This document shows, one piece after another, positions 36,055-44,450 of a stretch of 64,000 bases of DNA. Made by a program: the position numbers and the translations under genes. Below the pieces are notes generated by a model, which did not search any database, was not told the origin of the DNA, and was given only the letters and a program-made list of their open reading frames with translations. The stretch is from Betaproteobacteria bacterium HGW-Betaproteobacteria-9. Its GTDB lineage: Bacteria > Pseudomonadota > Gammaproteobacteria > Burkholderiales > Burkholderiaceae_C. Each line of letters starts with the position of its first letter. The stretch's first letter is position 1. The stretch spans positions 62,001-126,000 of the forward strand of contig PHCC01000013.1 in NCBI GenBank assembly GCA_002842215.1. Reading direction: 5' to 3'.

Positions 36055-37050
36055 TTACTTTGTGGTGTACAGCTTGTCGAACTGGCCACCGTCGTTGAAG
36101 TGCACTTTCTGAGCCTCGGACAAACTGCCGAAGACATCTTGCACGGTAAACAGCTGCAGTGGCTTGAAGACGTCTTCGTACTTTTTGAGCACCGTGGGGG
36201 AACGAGGGCGCAATGCCTGTTTGGCGGCTATTTCCTGTGCTTCCTCGGAATAGAGGAAGTCCAGGTACGCCTTGGCAGCCTCGGAGGTGCCCTTTTTGTT
36301 CACGGTGCGCTCGACGATGGCCACAGGGTTCTCTGCGATGATGCTGATGGACGGGTAGACCGGCTGAACCTTGCCTGCACCAAACTCGCGAACGATCGAA
36401 ATCACTTCGCTTTCGAAGGTCACCAGCACGTCACCGATGCCCCTTTGTACAAAGATCCCCGTGGCGTCTCGACCACCTTTACCCAGCACAGGCACATTCT
36501 TGTATAGCTTTCCTACAAACTCTGCGGCCTGCTCATCCGTGCCCCCCTTCTTCCTGATGTAACCCCAGGCAGCGAGATAGGTGTATCGGCCATTGCCCCC
36601 GGTCTTGGGATTGACCACGATCACCTGAACACCAGGTTTGATGAGATCGTCCCAATCCTTGATGCCCTTGGGATTGCCGTCGCGCACCACAAAGATGTGG
36701 GTCGATGTGGTGGGAGCGGCGTTGTAGGGAAACCGCTTGGCCCAGTCTTTGGCAACCACACCGTTCCTGGCCAGGAATTCAATATCGGTGGTGGTGTTCA
36801 TGGTCACCACGTCGGCATCAAGCCCGTCGTTGACGGCACGGGCCTGAGCGCTGGAGCCACCGTGTGCCTGGTCAACCTTGATGTCCTTGCCAGTCGTCGT
36901 CTTGTAGTGCGCCACGAAGGCCGGGTTGATTTCCTTGTAGAACTCACGGGCAACGTCGTACGAGGCATTGAGCAAGGTGGTTTGCGCTGAGGCAATGGTC
37001 CCAGCAGCGAAGGCCAGGACGCCTAGGGTGCGCTTGAAGGTGTTTTTCAT
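36055..37050 (-). CDS. sbp: Sulfate-binding periplasmic protein, first copy
   Basis: It captures sulfate in the periplasm for CysTWA. The 331-residue protein has a signal peptide ending ASA-Q and the family motifs NASYDVAREFYKEINPAF, HGGSSAQARAV and NPKTGGNGRYTYLAAWGY, which line the sulfate site. Start MKNTFKRTLG is used because upstream residues are not conserved. It is first in the cys operon. A second sulfate-binding protein is encoded at 50230-51243. Confidence 0.95.
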   Translation of the reverse strand: MKNTFKRTLGVLAFAAGTIASAQTTLLNASYDVAREFYKEINPAFVAHYKTTTGKDIKVDQAHGGSSAQARAVNDGLDADVVTMNTTTDIEFLARNGVVAKDWAKRFPYNAAPTTSTHIFVVRDGNPKGIKDWDDLIKPGVQVIVVNPKTGGNGRYTYLAAWGYIRKKGGTDEQAAEFVGKLYKNVPVLGKGGRDATGIFVQRGIGDVLVTFESEVISIVREFGAGKVQPVYPSISIIAENPVAIVERTVNKKGTSEAAKAYLDFLYSEEAQEIAAKQALRPRSPTVLKKYEDVFKPLQLFTVQDVFGSLSEAQKVHFNDGGQFDKLYTTK

Positions 37051-37154
37051 TACAGATGGATTCGATGAATGGAATGCATCGAATAATGCAATCCCTTCAT
37101 CGCATCGCAAACGACTTTGTTCTAGTTTTCATATTTGTTATCCGAATAAGGGAG
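37051..37154 (-). promoter_or_regulatory. Promoter region of the sulfate transport operon
   Basis: An AT-rich segment relative to the window. It holds GGAATGCATCGAATAATGC at 37071-37089, which resembles GGAACGAATAA-type sequences ahead of three other sulfur transcription units, so it may bind the CysB/Cbl-type regulator. Only sequence similarity supports this. Confidence 0.4.
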
Positions 37155-37712
37155 TCATGCGACTGTCAGCGGAAAGGCGGGCGTGACGTCGGCGCCCAGC
37201 GACTGAAGGAGGGCCAGTCCGAGGGGCCAGTCACCATGACCGGACTCCACGTTGATGTGGCCGGCATTGTTGAGCCGAACGAACTCGCTGCCCCAGGCTC
37301 GGGCATACGCTCCGGCCAAGCGTACCGGACAAAACGGATCGTTGCTGCTGGCCACCAGCACGCTGCGGTAAGGCAGCGTCTGGTAGGGTACTGGCGCGAA
37401 GTCGGCCAACACACCTCGGCGCTCGGGATCGGCAGGAGCCACCAGCAGAGCGCCCTGAACGCGCTGGGAGACATCGGCCGGGAGGTGGGAGACCGCGATG
37501 CAACCCAAGCTGTGCGCCACAATCACGACGCCTCCCGGGCACTGCTCGATGGTGTCCGAAAGACGTTGCACCCAGGCCCTTTTGAGCGGACTGATCCAGT
37601 CGTCCTGATGGACGCGTAAAACATTGGGCAAACGTTTGGCCCAGAGACTCTGCCAGTGGCTAGCACCCGAGTTGCGCCAGCCTGGCACGATGATGACAGT
37701 GGGTGGAGGCAT
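37155..37712 (-). CDS. RBBP9/YdeN-family alpha/beta hydrolase
   Basis: A 185-residue serine hydrolase of the RBBP9 family. The nucleophile elbow is VIVAHSLGCIAV, the N-terminus has PTVIIVPGWRNSGASHWQ with the typical W-x-N-S motif, and the final His is in NAGHINVESG. Substrate unknown. It is set between the cys transport operon and cysK, with its own gap on both sides, so it may be transcribed separately. Members are often near sulfur genes, but a sulfur role is not shown. Confidence 0.85.
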   Translation of the reverse strand: MPPPTVIIVPGWRNSGASHWQSLWAKRLPNVLRVHQDDWISPLKRAWVQRLSDTIEQCPGGVVIVAHSLGCIAVSHLPADVSQRVQGALLVAPADPERRGVLADFAPVPYQTLPYRSVLVASSNDPFCPVRLAGAYARAWGSEFVRLNNAGHINVESGHGDWPLGLALLQSLGADVTPAFPLTVA

Positions 37713-37833
37713 GAGACGGTTCTGATGAGCTGGATTGACTGTACAAACGGCTACTCAGCGAATTGCTGATTCGCAGATTGCCCATGAGTTCTTTTAGGGG
37801 AATGTGCGGTTTAAGCAGACCACAACGTCAGCA
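37713..37833. other. Intergenic region downstream of cysK
   Basis: No gene seen. It probably holds the promoter of the RBBP9-family hydrolase at its left end. The cysK terminator adjoins on the right. Confidence 0.5.
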
Positions 37834-37865
37834 AAGAAGGGAAACTTCAATTGCGTTCCCTTCTT
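37834..37865 (-). terminator. Candidate terminator of cysK
   Basis: A perfect 10-bp inverted repeat AAGAAGGGAA/TTCCCTTCTT with a 12-base loop begins at the cysK stop codon on the minus strand. The following TTTGCT is only weakly T-rich, so termination may be incomplete. Confidence 0.6.
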
Positions 37866-38838
37866 AGTCTGGCTGCCCGGCCGCGTCGAAGACGCCTTCA
37901 AACAACACCGAGCTGAGGTAGCGCTCGCCCGAGTCGGGCAGGATCACCACGATGGTCTTGCCCGCGTTCTCTGGGCGCTGGGCCAGGCGAACGGCTACCG
38001 CCGCGGCCGCGCCGCAGGAGATCCCCGAGAGGATGCCTTCTTCACGGGCCAGGCGCCGCGCAAAGTCCACCGCCTCTTCGTTGCTGACCTGTTCGATGGC
38101 GTCCACCAGCGACAGGTCGAGCACATCGGGCACGAACCCGGCGCCAATGCCCTGGATCTTGTGTGGTGCAGGCTTGAGCTCTTCGCCCGCACGCTGTTGG
38201 GTCAGGATGGGACTGGACGTGGGTTCGACCGCTACCGAGGTGATGGCCTTGCCCTTCGTGTGCTTGATGAAGCGGGTGACACCGGTGATGGTGCCGCCGG
38301 TGCCCACGCCCGAGACCAGGATGTCGATGGCGCCATCGGTGTCGTCCCAGATTTCCGGGCCGGTGGTCTTTTCGTGGATCGCCGGGTTGGCCGGGTTCTT
38401 GAACTGCTGCAACAGCACGTACTTGGGATCGCTGGCCGCGATCTCTTCGGCCTTGGCCACCGCGCCCTTCATGCCCTTGGCGCCTTCGGTCAGCACCAGC
38501 TTGGCGCCGTAGGCGAGCAGCAGCTTGCGCCGCTCGATGCTCATGGTCTCGGGCATGGTCAACGTCAGCGGGATGCCCTTGGCCGCAGCCACGAAGGCCA
38601 GCGCGATGCCGGTGTTGCCGCTGGTGGGTTCCACCAGTTCCTTGCCCGGGCCGAGCAGGCCGCGTTGTTCGGCGTCCCAGATCAGTGCTGCACCGATGCG
38701 GCACTTGACCGAGTAGGCCGGGTTGCGGCCTTCGATCTTGGCCAGCACGGTGGCCTTGGCGCCGCCGGTGAGGCGGTTCAGGCGCACCAGTGGCGTGCGG
38801 CCGATGGACAGCGCGTTGTCTTCGTAGATTTGTGACAT
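37864..38838 (-). CDS. cysK: Cysteine synthase A (O-acetylserine sulfhydrylase)
   Basis: It makes cysteine from O-acetylserine and sulfide with PLP. The 324-residue protein has the PLP lysine in [11 protein letters not shown] at residue 45 (the family usually has S-V-K-x-R) and the substrate loop [16 protein letters not shown]-phosphate contacts are in [14 protein letters not shown]. It lies just downstream of a rhodanese gene on the same strand. This is the final step that uses sulfur released by the rest of the cargo. Confidence 0.95.
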   Translation of the reverse strand: MSQIYEDNALSIGRTPLVRLNRLTGGAKATVLAKIEGRNPAYSVKCRIGAALIWDAEQRGLLGPGKELVEPTSGNTGIALAFVAAAKGIPLTLTMPETMSIERRKLLLAYGAKLVLTEGAKGMKGAVAKAEEIAASDPKYVLLQQFKNPANPAIHEKTTGPEIWDDTDGAIDILVSGVGTGGTITGVTRFIKHTKGKAITSVAVEPTSSPILTQQRAGEELKPAPHKIQGIGAGFVPDVLDLSLVDAIEQVSNEEAVDFARRLAREEGILSGISCGAAAAVAVRLAQRPENAGKTIVVILPDSGERYLSSVLFEGVFDAAGQPD

Positions 38839-38856
38839 GGAGAATCCTTGTGGGGG

Positions 38857-39324
38857 TCAGTCCTGCACCCAGGGCAGGTGGTGGAAACGCCAGCCGTCGC
38901 TGCCGCCGCGGTGCTGGTTCTCGTCGATCTCCCCCTCGAAACCTTCGAGCACGTTGAACACGTTGTGCAGGCCGGCTGCCGCTGCGGCTTCGGCCGCCAC
39001 CACCGAGCGCTTGCCGCTGCGGCAAAGCAGCAGCACCGGCTGCTCCTTGCCCAGTTTGGCTTCGAGCTCGCGCACGAAGCGCGGGTTGCGCGTCAGGCCG
39101 GTGCCGGTGGCCCAGGCGATGTGCACACTGCCCGGGACATGACCGACGAACTTGCGCTCCTCGGCGCTGCGCACATCGACCAGCACCGCCTGACCGCTGT
39201 CAAACAGGCGCCAAGCCAGCTGGGGTGAGACCCCGCCGGCATAGCTCAGGCCGCTGGCGGCCGCCGCCTGGCGCGCCTGCGCCAGGGCATCGAGTTCGGG
39301 AGTGCTCTCAAGTGTTTCGCTCAT
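38857..39324 (-). CDS. Rhodanese-domain protein
   Basis: A 155-residue sulfurtransferase with the single rhodanese domain. The active-site cysteine is residue 101 in LLLCRSGKRS, and DVRSAEERKFVGHVPGSVHI is the typical upstream segment. It may pass persulfide sulfur to the neighbouring cysteine pathway or act on thiosulfate. It starts the two-gene rhodanese-cysK unit, 18 bp before cysK. Confidence 0.92.
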   Translation of the reverse strand: MSETLESTPELDALAQARQAAAASGLSYAGGVSPQLAWRLFDSGQAVLVDVRSAEERKFVGHVPGSVHIAWATGTGLTRNPRFVRELEAKLGKEQPVLLLCRSGKRSVVAAEAAAAAGLHNVFNVLEGFEGEIDENQHRGGSDGWRFHHLPWVQD

Positions 39325-39437
39325 GGTGTGTCTCTTGGGGTGAGGAGGTGGGAAATGATGAACGTCACTCTATGAGTTGCATCCCAGAACACGAACGAAG
39401 AGTTTCTTGTTTTCTCATGCGGAAAACGAGCAAGCCT
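39325..39437 (-). promoter_or_regulatory. Promoter region of the rhodanese-cysK unit
   Basis: A non-coding gap between the arylsulfatase gene and the rhodanese gene. It contains ACGAACGAAGAGTTTC at 39391-39406, similar to the GGAACGAATAAC motif ahead of the second sbp gene. It also holds AT-rich stretches that could supply promoter boxes. Confidence 0.4.
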
Positions 39438-40772
39438 TCACATGCCCCGCTTGGCCCGCTCCGGCGCGTACCGGTCGGCCTGGATGTCTGGCGTCACGCC
39501 GTGCGTGAGCACATCGCCGGTGATGGGAAGGAATTGCGCGTTCCAGTCTTCCCAGGCCTGTCGCAGGCGGGTGAACACCTCGGGGTGCTTGTCCTTGAGG
39601 TTGGCGCGCTCCAGCGTGTCGTCTTCGATATCGAACAGGAATTCGTTGTCATTGATGCGCAGGTATTTGAAGCGGCCTTCGCGCGCGGCGCGCTGGCGTT
39701 GCGCCTTGTAGCGCCAGAACAGCAGGCGCTCATGCACCGCCGCCTGACCTTGCAGCACTGGCAGGATGTTCTCGCCGTCGCTGGGGTAGTCGGGGTGCGG
39801 CGTCGTGCCCGCGGCCGAGAGCAGTGTGGGCAGCCAATCCATGGTGATGCTGACTTGCTCGCTGACTTGGGGCTCCAGGCGCGCTGGCCACGACAGCAGC
39901 GTTGGCACGCGGATGCCGCCTTCGAGCAGTTCTGTCTTCTGGCCGGCGAAGGGCCAGGTCTTGGAGAAGCGCTCGCCGCCGTTGTCGCTGGTGAAGACGA
40001 CGATGGTGTTGTCGAACACGCCCTTGGCCTTGAGCGCATGCACCACTTGCCCCACAGCGGCGTCGAGTGAGCGCACCATCTTGGCGTAGGTGTGCAGGTT
40101 GCCGCCGTCGTAGTGGAAAATGTCGGTGAGGTTGCGTGAGACATGTTCGTCTTCTGGCCCCACCCAGGGCCAGTGCGGCGCGGTGAAGTGCAGCGAGAGG
40201 AAGAAGGGTTTGTTGGCGCTCTGCTGGCTGATCCAAGCCGAGGCTTCATCGGCCAGCAGCTGTGTGTAATAGCCCACACGCTCGACCGGCACCTCGCCTT
40301 CGTACAGATCGCGCGGCACGGCCGTCCCCACACCGGGCTTGTGGGTGAAGTAGTCGATAGCACCGCCGTAGTTCCCGAAGAAGCGGTTGTAGCCGCTCTT
40401 GAGCGGGCCGAAGGTCGGCAGGTTGCCCAGGTGCCATTTGCCGATCAGCGCCGTCTCGTAACCGGCGTCGCGCAGCAGCGAGGGCAGCGTCGGGTGTTCC
40501 GGCGGCAGGCCGTGCAGGTGGGCGGTGCGCACCAGCGGCTCCTCCAGTCCGCCGCGCAGACGGTACTGGTAGCGCCCGGTGATGAGACCGAAGCGCGTTG
40601 CCGAGCACACCGCCGAGTTGGCATAGGCCTGTGTGAAGCGCACGCCGCCGGCAGCGAGTGCGTCCAGATGCGGCGTGCTGTAGTGGGTCTGCCCGTAGAC
40701 GCTCAGGTCAGCCCAGCCGAGGTCATCGGCCAGGATGAAGACAATGTTGGGTTGGCTCGATCCGCCGCTCAT
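39438..40772 (-). CDS. Arylsulfatase (sulfatase family)
   Basis: It hydrolyses aryl or other sulfate esters to free sulfate. The 444-residue protein has metal ligands in FILADDLGW, the formylglycine motif C-S-A-T-R with Cys at residue 56 (alanine replaces the usual proline, which is allowed in Cys-type sulfatases) followed by GLITGRYQYR, and HWPWVG and FTSDNGGERF later on. There is no signal peptide, so it is cytoplasmic, as PAO1 AtsA is. Its ATG overlaps the stop of the upstream binding-protein gene, tying ester uptake to hydrolysis. Confidence 0.93.
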   Translation of the reverse strand: MSGGSSQPNIVFILADDLGWADLSVYGQTHYSTPHLDALAAGGVRFTQAYANSAVCSATRFGLITGRYQYRLRGGLEEPLVRTAHLHGLPPEHPTLPSLLRDAGYETALIGKWHLGNLPTFGPLKSGYNRFFGNYGGAIDYFTHKPGVGTAVPRDLYEGEVPVERVGYYTQLLADEASAWISQQSANKPFFLSLHFTAPHWPWVGPEDEHVSRNLTDIFHYDGGNLHTYAKMVRSLDAAVGQVVHALKAKGVFDNTIVVFTSDNGGERFSKTWPFAGQKTELLEGGIRVPTLLSWPARLEPQVSEQVSITMDWLPTLLSAAGTTPHPDYPSDGENILPVLQGQAAVHERLLFWRYKAQRQRAAREGRFKYLRINDNEFLFDIEDDTLERANLKDKHPEVFTRLRQAWEDWNAQFLPITGDVLTHGVTPDIQADRYAPERAKRGM

Positions 40773-41872
40773 GCCGAACCCTTTGCCTTGCCTTGCGCGT
40801 CGAATTCGGGCCACGCCTGGTCCAGCTTCAGATCTCGCAATGCGGCCTGCACGAAGCTGGGCTCGAACCAAGCCTTGACATCGAAACCCTTGCGGATCAG
40901 CGCAAGTTTGAGCCCGTCATCCAGCACCCCTTGATACCCTGCTAACAGGGCGTCGTCGAAACGGGGAGAAAAGCGGGCCGCAAGGGTTTCGCCGTCCAGC
41001 TCGGCGCGTACGCCCGCCTCGGGTGCGCCACTGCTTTTGACGATCAGTTTGATGAAGGCCTCGCGGTTGACTTCTTGCGATGCCCAATGGGCGCCTCTGA
41101 CGATCTGACGGACCAGGCGCCCGGTCAGCTGAGGCTGGCCCGAGGCGAAGTCTTCGGTCGCCAGCACGCCTGCGTTGATGGTGAACGCAGGCCCACGGCC
41201 TTTGGTGCTCAGCGGAATGTTGACGCCTTTGTCCTTGAGCAAGAACAGATCGGAGCCACCAAAGGTGGCGTCGATTTCGCCGGCCACAACGGCCGCTTTG
41301 GAGCTGGGCCAGTCAAGGTTTATCACCTTCAAGTCCTTCTCGCTCAGGCCTGCCGTGGCCAGCAGGTTGTCAAACGGTCGTTGATAGGCCGTGCCCTTGA
41401 GCACCGAGACCTTTTTGCCCTTGAGGTCGCCCATGGTCCGGATGGTGGACCCGGGCGCAGTGGCCAGGTAGCTGTTGGAACCCCGGCCAGTGGGAACGAT
41501 GTAGCGCGTATTCAAACCACGCGACTTGTGAATGATTGAAGCCAGGTCCCCGAGGAAAACAACATCCAGTTGCTTGGCGGCCAGCGCTTCCGCCACGGCC
41601 GGACCCGCGCCACGGAAGAAGTTCCATTCGACTTTGACACCATCCTTGGCGAATTCTTCCTCCAGCCAGCCGTTGGCGTGTGCGACCGCCAAAGCGCTGG
41701 AGCCCGGTGAGGGCTTGCCCGCGGTGCCGAGGTCGGGTGAACCGATACGGAGGACTTTTGCAGTTGCCGTCTGTGCGCGCAGACCCAGCGGCATGATCAG
41801 ACCGGCAGCGGTCAGGCCTGCCACGAAATGGCGTCGGTTGATGGAAGCGAACGAAGCAGAAACGTGGTTCAT
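40769..41872 (-). CDS. Sulfonate/sulfate-ester ABC transporter binding protein, copy 1
   Basis: A periplasmic binding protein of the SsuA/AtsR family. The 367-residue protein has a Tat-like signal (NRRHFVAGLTAAG) and the family core KVLRIGSPDLGTAG, EVKWNFF-type segment VEWNFFRGAGPAVAEAL and LDVVFLGDLASIIH. The ATG at 41872 is chosen because upstream codons begin at a TTG only. It lies between ssuB-like (upstream, 47 bp) and the arylsulfatase gene (overlap), so sulfate esters are likely ligands. It is a paralogue of the protein at 44451-45527. Confidence 0.9.
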   Translation of the reverse strand: MNHVSASFASINRRHFVAGLTAAGLIMPLGLRAQTATAKVLRIGSPDLGTAGKPSPGSSALAVAHANGWLEEEFAKDGVKVEWNFFRGAGPAVAEALAAKQLDVVFLGDLASIIHKSRGLNTRYIVPTGRGSNSYLATAPGSTIRTMGDLKGKKVSVLKGTAYQRPFDNLLATAGLSEKDLKVINLDWPSSKAAVVAGEIDATFGGSDLFLLKDKGVNIPLSTKGRGPAFTINAGVLATEDFASGQPQLTGRLVRQIVRGAHWASQEVNREAFIKLIVKSSGAPEAGVRAELDGETLAARFSPRFDDALLAGYQGVLDDGLKLALIRKGFDVKAWFEPSFVQAALRDLKLDQAWPEFDAQGKAKGSA

Positions 41873-41919
41873 ATGAATCAAAAAGGGCAAGTGGTTGTCG
41901 GGATGGTAGAAACAGAACG

Positions 41920-42753
41920 TCAGACGGCGAATTGCCAGGCAACTACGGAATCTGATGGCCTGTGAGGCTTGAGAGGCGCCTCGGCGAGCTCATCCGAACT
42001 GTGTTCGCTGAACTCGCGCAGCACGGCCTCCTTGACCGTTGTGAACGCATACGACGTGCGGTCGCGCGGGTGGGCCAGCGGCACAGGGATGGTGCGGCGG
42101 ATGCGGCCCGGACGCGGCTCCATCACCACCACCTTGTCGCCCAGGTACACCGCCTCTTCCACGTCGTGGGTGACGAGAATCATGGTGATGCCTTCCTTCT
42201 CCCAGATGCGGTGCAGCTCCTGCTGCAGATGGGCGCGGGTCATGGCGTCCAGCGCACCGAAGGGTTCGTCCAGCAACAGGATGTCGGGACGGTTCACCAG
42301 CGCGCGGGCGATGGCCACGCGCTGCGACATGCCGCCCGAGAGCTGATGCGGGTAAGCCTTCTCGAAGCCATGGAGGCCGACCAGTTCGATGTGCTCGCGG
42401 ATGGTCTGACGCCGCTGGGCTTCGGGCAGATCCGAGTTGAGCAAGCCCAGGCCGATGTTCTTTTCGACATTGAGCCAGGGGAACAGGCGGTGCTCCTGAA
42501 ACACGATGCCGCGGTTGAGGTTGGTGCCCTTGATGCGCGTGCCGTCGAGCAGGATCTCGCCCTGGTAGCCCTCTTCCAGACCAATGATCAGGCGTAGCAA
42601 GGTGGACTTGCCGCAACCGCTCGATCCGACGATGCTGACGAATTCACCCGGTTCGATGGTGAGCGAAATGTCTTGCAGCACGGACAGAGCTTCGCCCTTG
42701 ACCTCGTACTGCTTGTTCAGGCCCTGAATGGCCAGGGTGCCGGCATGTGCCAT
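41920..42753 (-). CDS. ssuB: Sulfonate/sulfate-ester ABC transporter ATP-binding protein (SsuB-type)
   Basis: A 277-residue ATPase with Walker A GSSGCGKSTLLRLI, signature LSGGMSQRVAIARAL and Walker [11 protein letters not shown]. It has a short C-terminal extension of about 30 residues. It is the only ATPase for two binding proteins and two permeases in this gene set, so it probably drives a heteromeric transporter or two alternative ones. It starts at MAHAGTLAIQ, with 16 bp to the upstream permease. Confidence 0.93.
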   Translation of the reverse strand: MAHAGTLAIQGLNKQYEVKGEALSVLQDISLTIEPGEFVSIVGSSGCGKSTLLRLIIGLEEGYQGEILLDGTRIKGTNLNRGIVFQEHRLFPWLNVEKNIGLGLLNSDLPEAQRRQTIREHIELVGLHGFEKAYPHQLSGGMSQRVAIARALVNRPDILLLDEPFGALDAMTRAHLQQELHRIWEKEGITMILVTHDVEEAVYLGDKVVVMEPRPGRIRRTIPVPLAHPRDRTSYAFTTVKEAVLREFSEHSSDELAEAPLKPHRPSDSVVAWQFAV

Positions 42754-42769
42754 GGGTTTCTCCAAAAGT

Positions 42770-43561
42770 TCAATAACGTGCGACAGTGCGCTCGCGCCAG
42801 GCCAGCAGCCGCTTCTCCAGCGCACCCAGCACCGCGTTCAAAATAAAGCCGACCAACCCGATCACGACCACACCGAACAACACCAAGTCCATTTCGAAGT
42901 GCTCTCGCCCGTCGATCAGGGTGTTGCCGATGCCCTTGCCCGACGCGAGCAGGTACTCGGCCCCCAGGGTCGCAAGCCAGGTGTAGATCAGTGAGAGCTG
43001 GATGCCGGTGAAGACTGAAGGCGCAGCCGAAGGCGCGATCACGCGGGTCAGCAATTGCCAGGGGTTGAAGGCGCAGACCCGAGCCACTTCGATGTACTCG
43101 CGCGGCACGCTGCGGATGCCCTCGTAGGTATTGAGCACCACCGGGAAGAAGGCGGCCATGGCCACGAAGGCGATCTTGGCGCCATCACCCAGGCCGAACC
43201 ACATCGAGAGCATCGGAATCCAGGCGAACAGAGAAATCTGCTTGAGCGTGTGAAAGGACGGACCGACCAGCCGGTCGAACCAGCGCGACCCGCCCAATAG
43301 CAGGCCAAACACCAGGCCGATGGTCGACCCGATGGCAAAGCCCCAGGCCATGCGCCAAAGGCTGGCCGACAGCGCGACCGACAGCTCTCCGCTGGTGACC
43401 TGCTGCATGGCGCGGTCCCACACCGCGCCCGGCGACACCAGCAGCGGCGAGGTGGACCAGCCCGAGGCCACGGCCCACCACCACACAAACAGGATCAGCG
43501 CGGGCAGCACCCAGCCGCGCAAAGCGGGCGGCACGCCAACAGACGACTTTTCGATAGACAT
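42770..43561 (-). CDS. ssuC: Sulfonate/sulfate-ester ABC transporter permease, copy 1 (SsuC-type)
   Basis: A 263-residue permease with six helices and the EAA-type loop RVCAFNPWQLLTRVIAPSAAP that contacts SsuB. ATG at 43561 is preferred over the ATG at 43579. The family imports alkanesulfonates, taurine or sulfate esters. It is closely followed by ssuB and preceded, 15 bp upstream, by a second permease gene of the same family. Confidence 0.92.
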   Translation of the reverse strand: MSIEKSSVGVPPALRGWVLPALILFVWWWAVASGWSTSPLLVSPGAVWDRAMQQVTSGELSVALSASLWRMAWGFAIGSTIGLVFGLLLGGSRWFDRLVGPSFHTLKQISLFAWIPMLSMWFGLGDGAKIAFVAMAAFFPVVLNTYEGIRSVPREYIEVARVCAFNPWQLLTRVIAPSAAPSVFTGIQLSLIYTWLATLGAEYLLASGKGIGNTLIDGREHFEMDLVLFGVVVIGLVGFILNAVLGALEKRLLAWRERTVARY

Positions 43562-43575
43562 GGAGCGTGTTCCTT

Positions 43576-44421
43576 TCACAGCCCGGGCTTGCGCCAGCGC
43601 AGCAGCCAGGCCTCTGTCAGCGAGAGCAGCTTGTCGATGGCCAAGCCCACGATGCCCACCGCCAGCACGGCGGCCAGCACCACATCGAGCTGGAACAGCT
43701 GGCGGCCATAGACGATGAGGAAGCCGATGCCCTCGGAGGAGGCCAGCAACTCCACCACCACCAGCGCCAACCAGGCGTGTGTGAGTCCGTAGCGCACACC
43801 GTTCCAGATCGGCGCAGTGGCTGCGGGGAACACCACGCGGGTCAACATCTGCCAGCGGTTGAAGCCATAGACCCGCGCCACCTCGATGAAGCGGTTGGGC
43901 ACGCCCTGGATGCCCTGGCAGGTGTTGATGGTCACGGGCACCAGCGTGGCTTTGGCGATCAGCAGGAACTTAAGTCCCTCGTCGATGCCCACCAGCAGCA
44001 TCAGCAGCGGCAGCCAGCCGATCACCGGCACCTGGCTGAAGGCCTTGAACGCCGGGAACACATAGGCCCGCACGGTGGGAGACAGGCCCATGGCCGAGCC
44101 GAGGGCGAGGCCCGCGACCAGACCTATGCCGAAGCCGGTGAACACGCGCGCCAGGCTGATCTGCAGGTTCTCCCAGAGCTCGCCGCTGGCCGCCAGGTCG
44201 GCAAATGTCTGGAAAACCACCGCCGGCGACGGCAGCACCTGTTCTGGTGCCCAGCCCCAAACCGACGACAGGTGCCACAGCAACAACACCGCCAGCGGGA
44301 AGGGCCAGGCCCAGAGCCACTGCCAACCCGGGGTCCAGACGGACTTGCGCGGTACAGCCTCGACGACGTCGGTGGATTGGGAATGGGTCAGCGCCACGTT
44401 GGCGGTGATCTGCTGGGACAT
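43576..44421 (-). CDS. Sulfonate/sulfate-ester ABC transporter permease, copy 2 (SsuC-type)
   Basis: A 281-residue permease paralogous to the previous gene, with the loop RVYGFNRWQMLTRVVFPAATAP. AGGAG seven bases before the ATG at 44421 sets the start. A polar N-terminal extension of about 35 residues precedes the first helix. It may pair with the first permease as heterodimer, as in the two-domain AtsB permease of Pseudomonas putida S-313, or serve a separate binding protein. Confidence 0.92.
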   Translation of the reverse strand: MSQQITANVALTHSQSTDVVEAVPRKSVWTPGWQWLWAWPFPLAVLLLWHLSSVWGWAPEQVLPSPAVVFQTFADLAASGELWENLQISLARVFTGFGIGLVAGLALGSAMGLSPTVRAYVFPAFKAFSQVPVIGWLPLLMLLVGIDEGLKFLLIAKATLVPVTINTCQGIQGVPNRFIEVARVYGFNRWQMLTRVVFPAATAPIWNGVRYGLTHAWLALVVVELLASSEGIGFLIVYGRQLFQLDVVLAAVLAVGIVGLAIDKLLSLTEAWLLRWRKPGL

Positions 44422-44450
44422 GGCTGGCTCCTGCACGGACACAGGTCATC

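Noticed and set aside
37804-38835. 343-codon plus-strand frame opposite cysK
   Set aside because: It is the antisense shadow of the highly conserved cysK gene.
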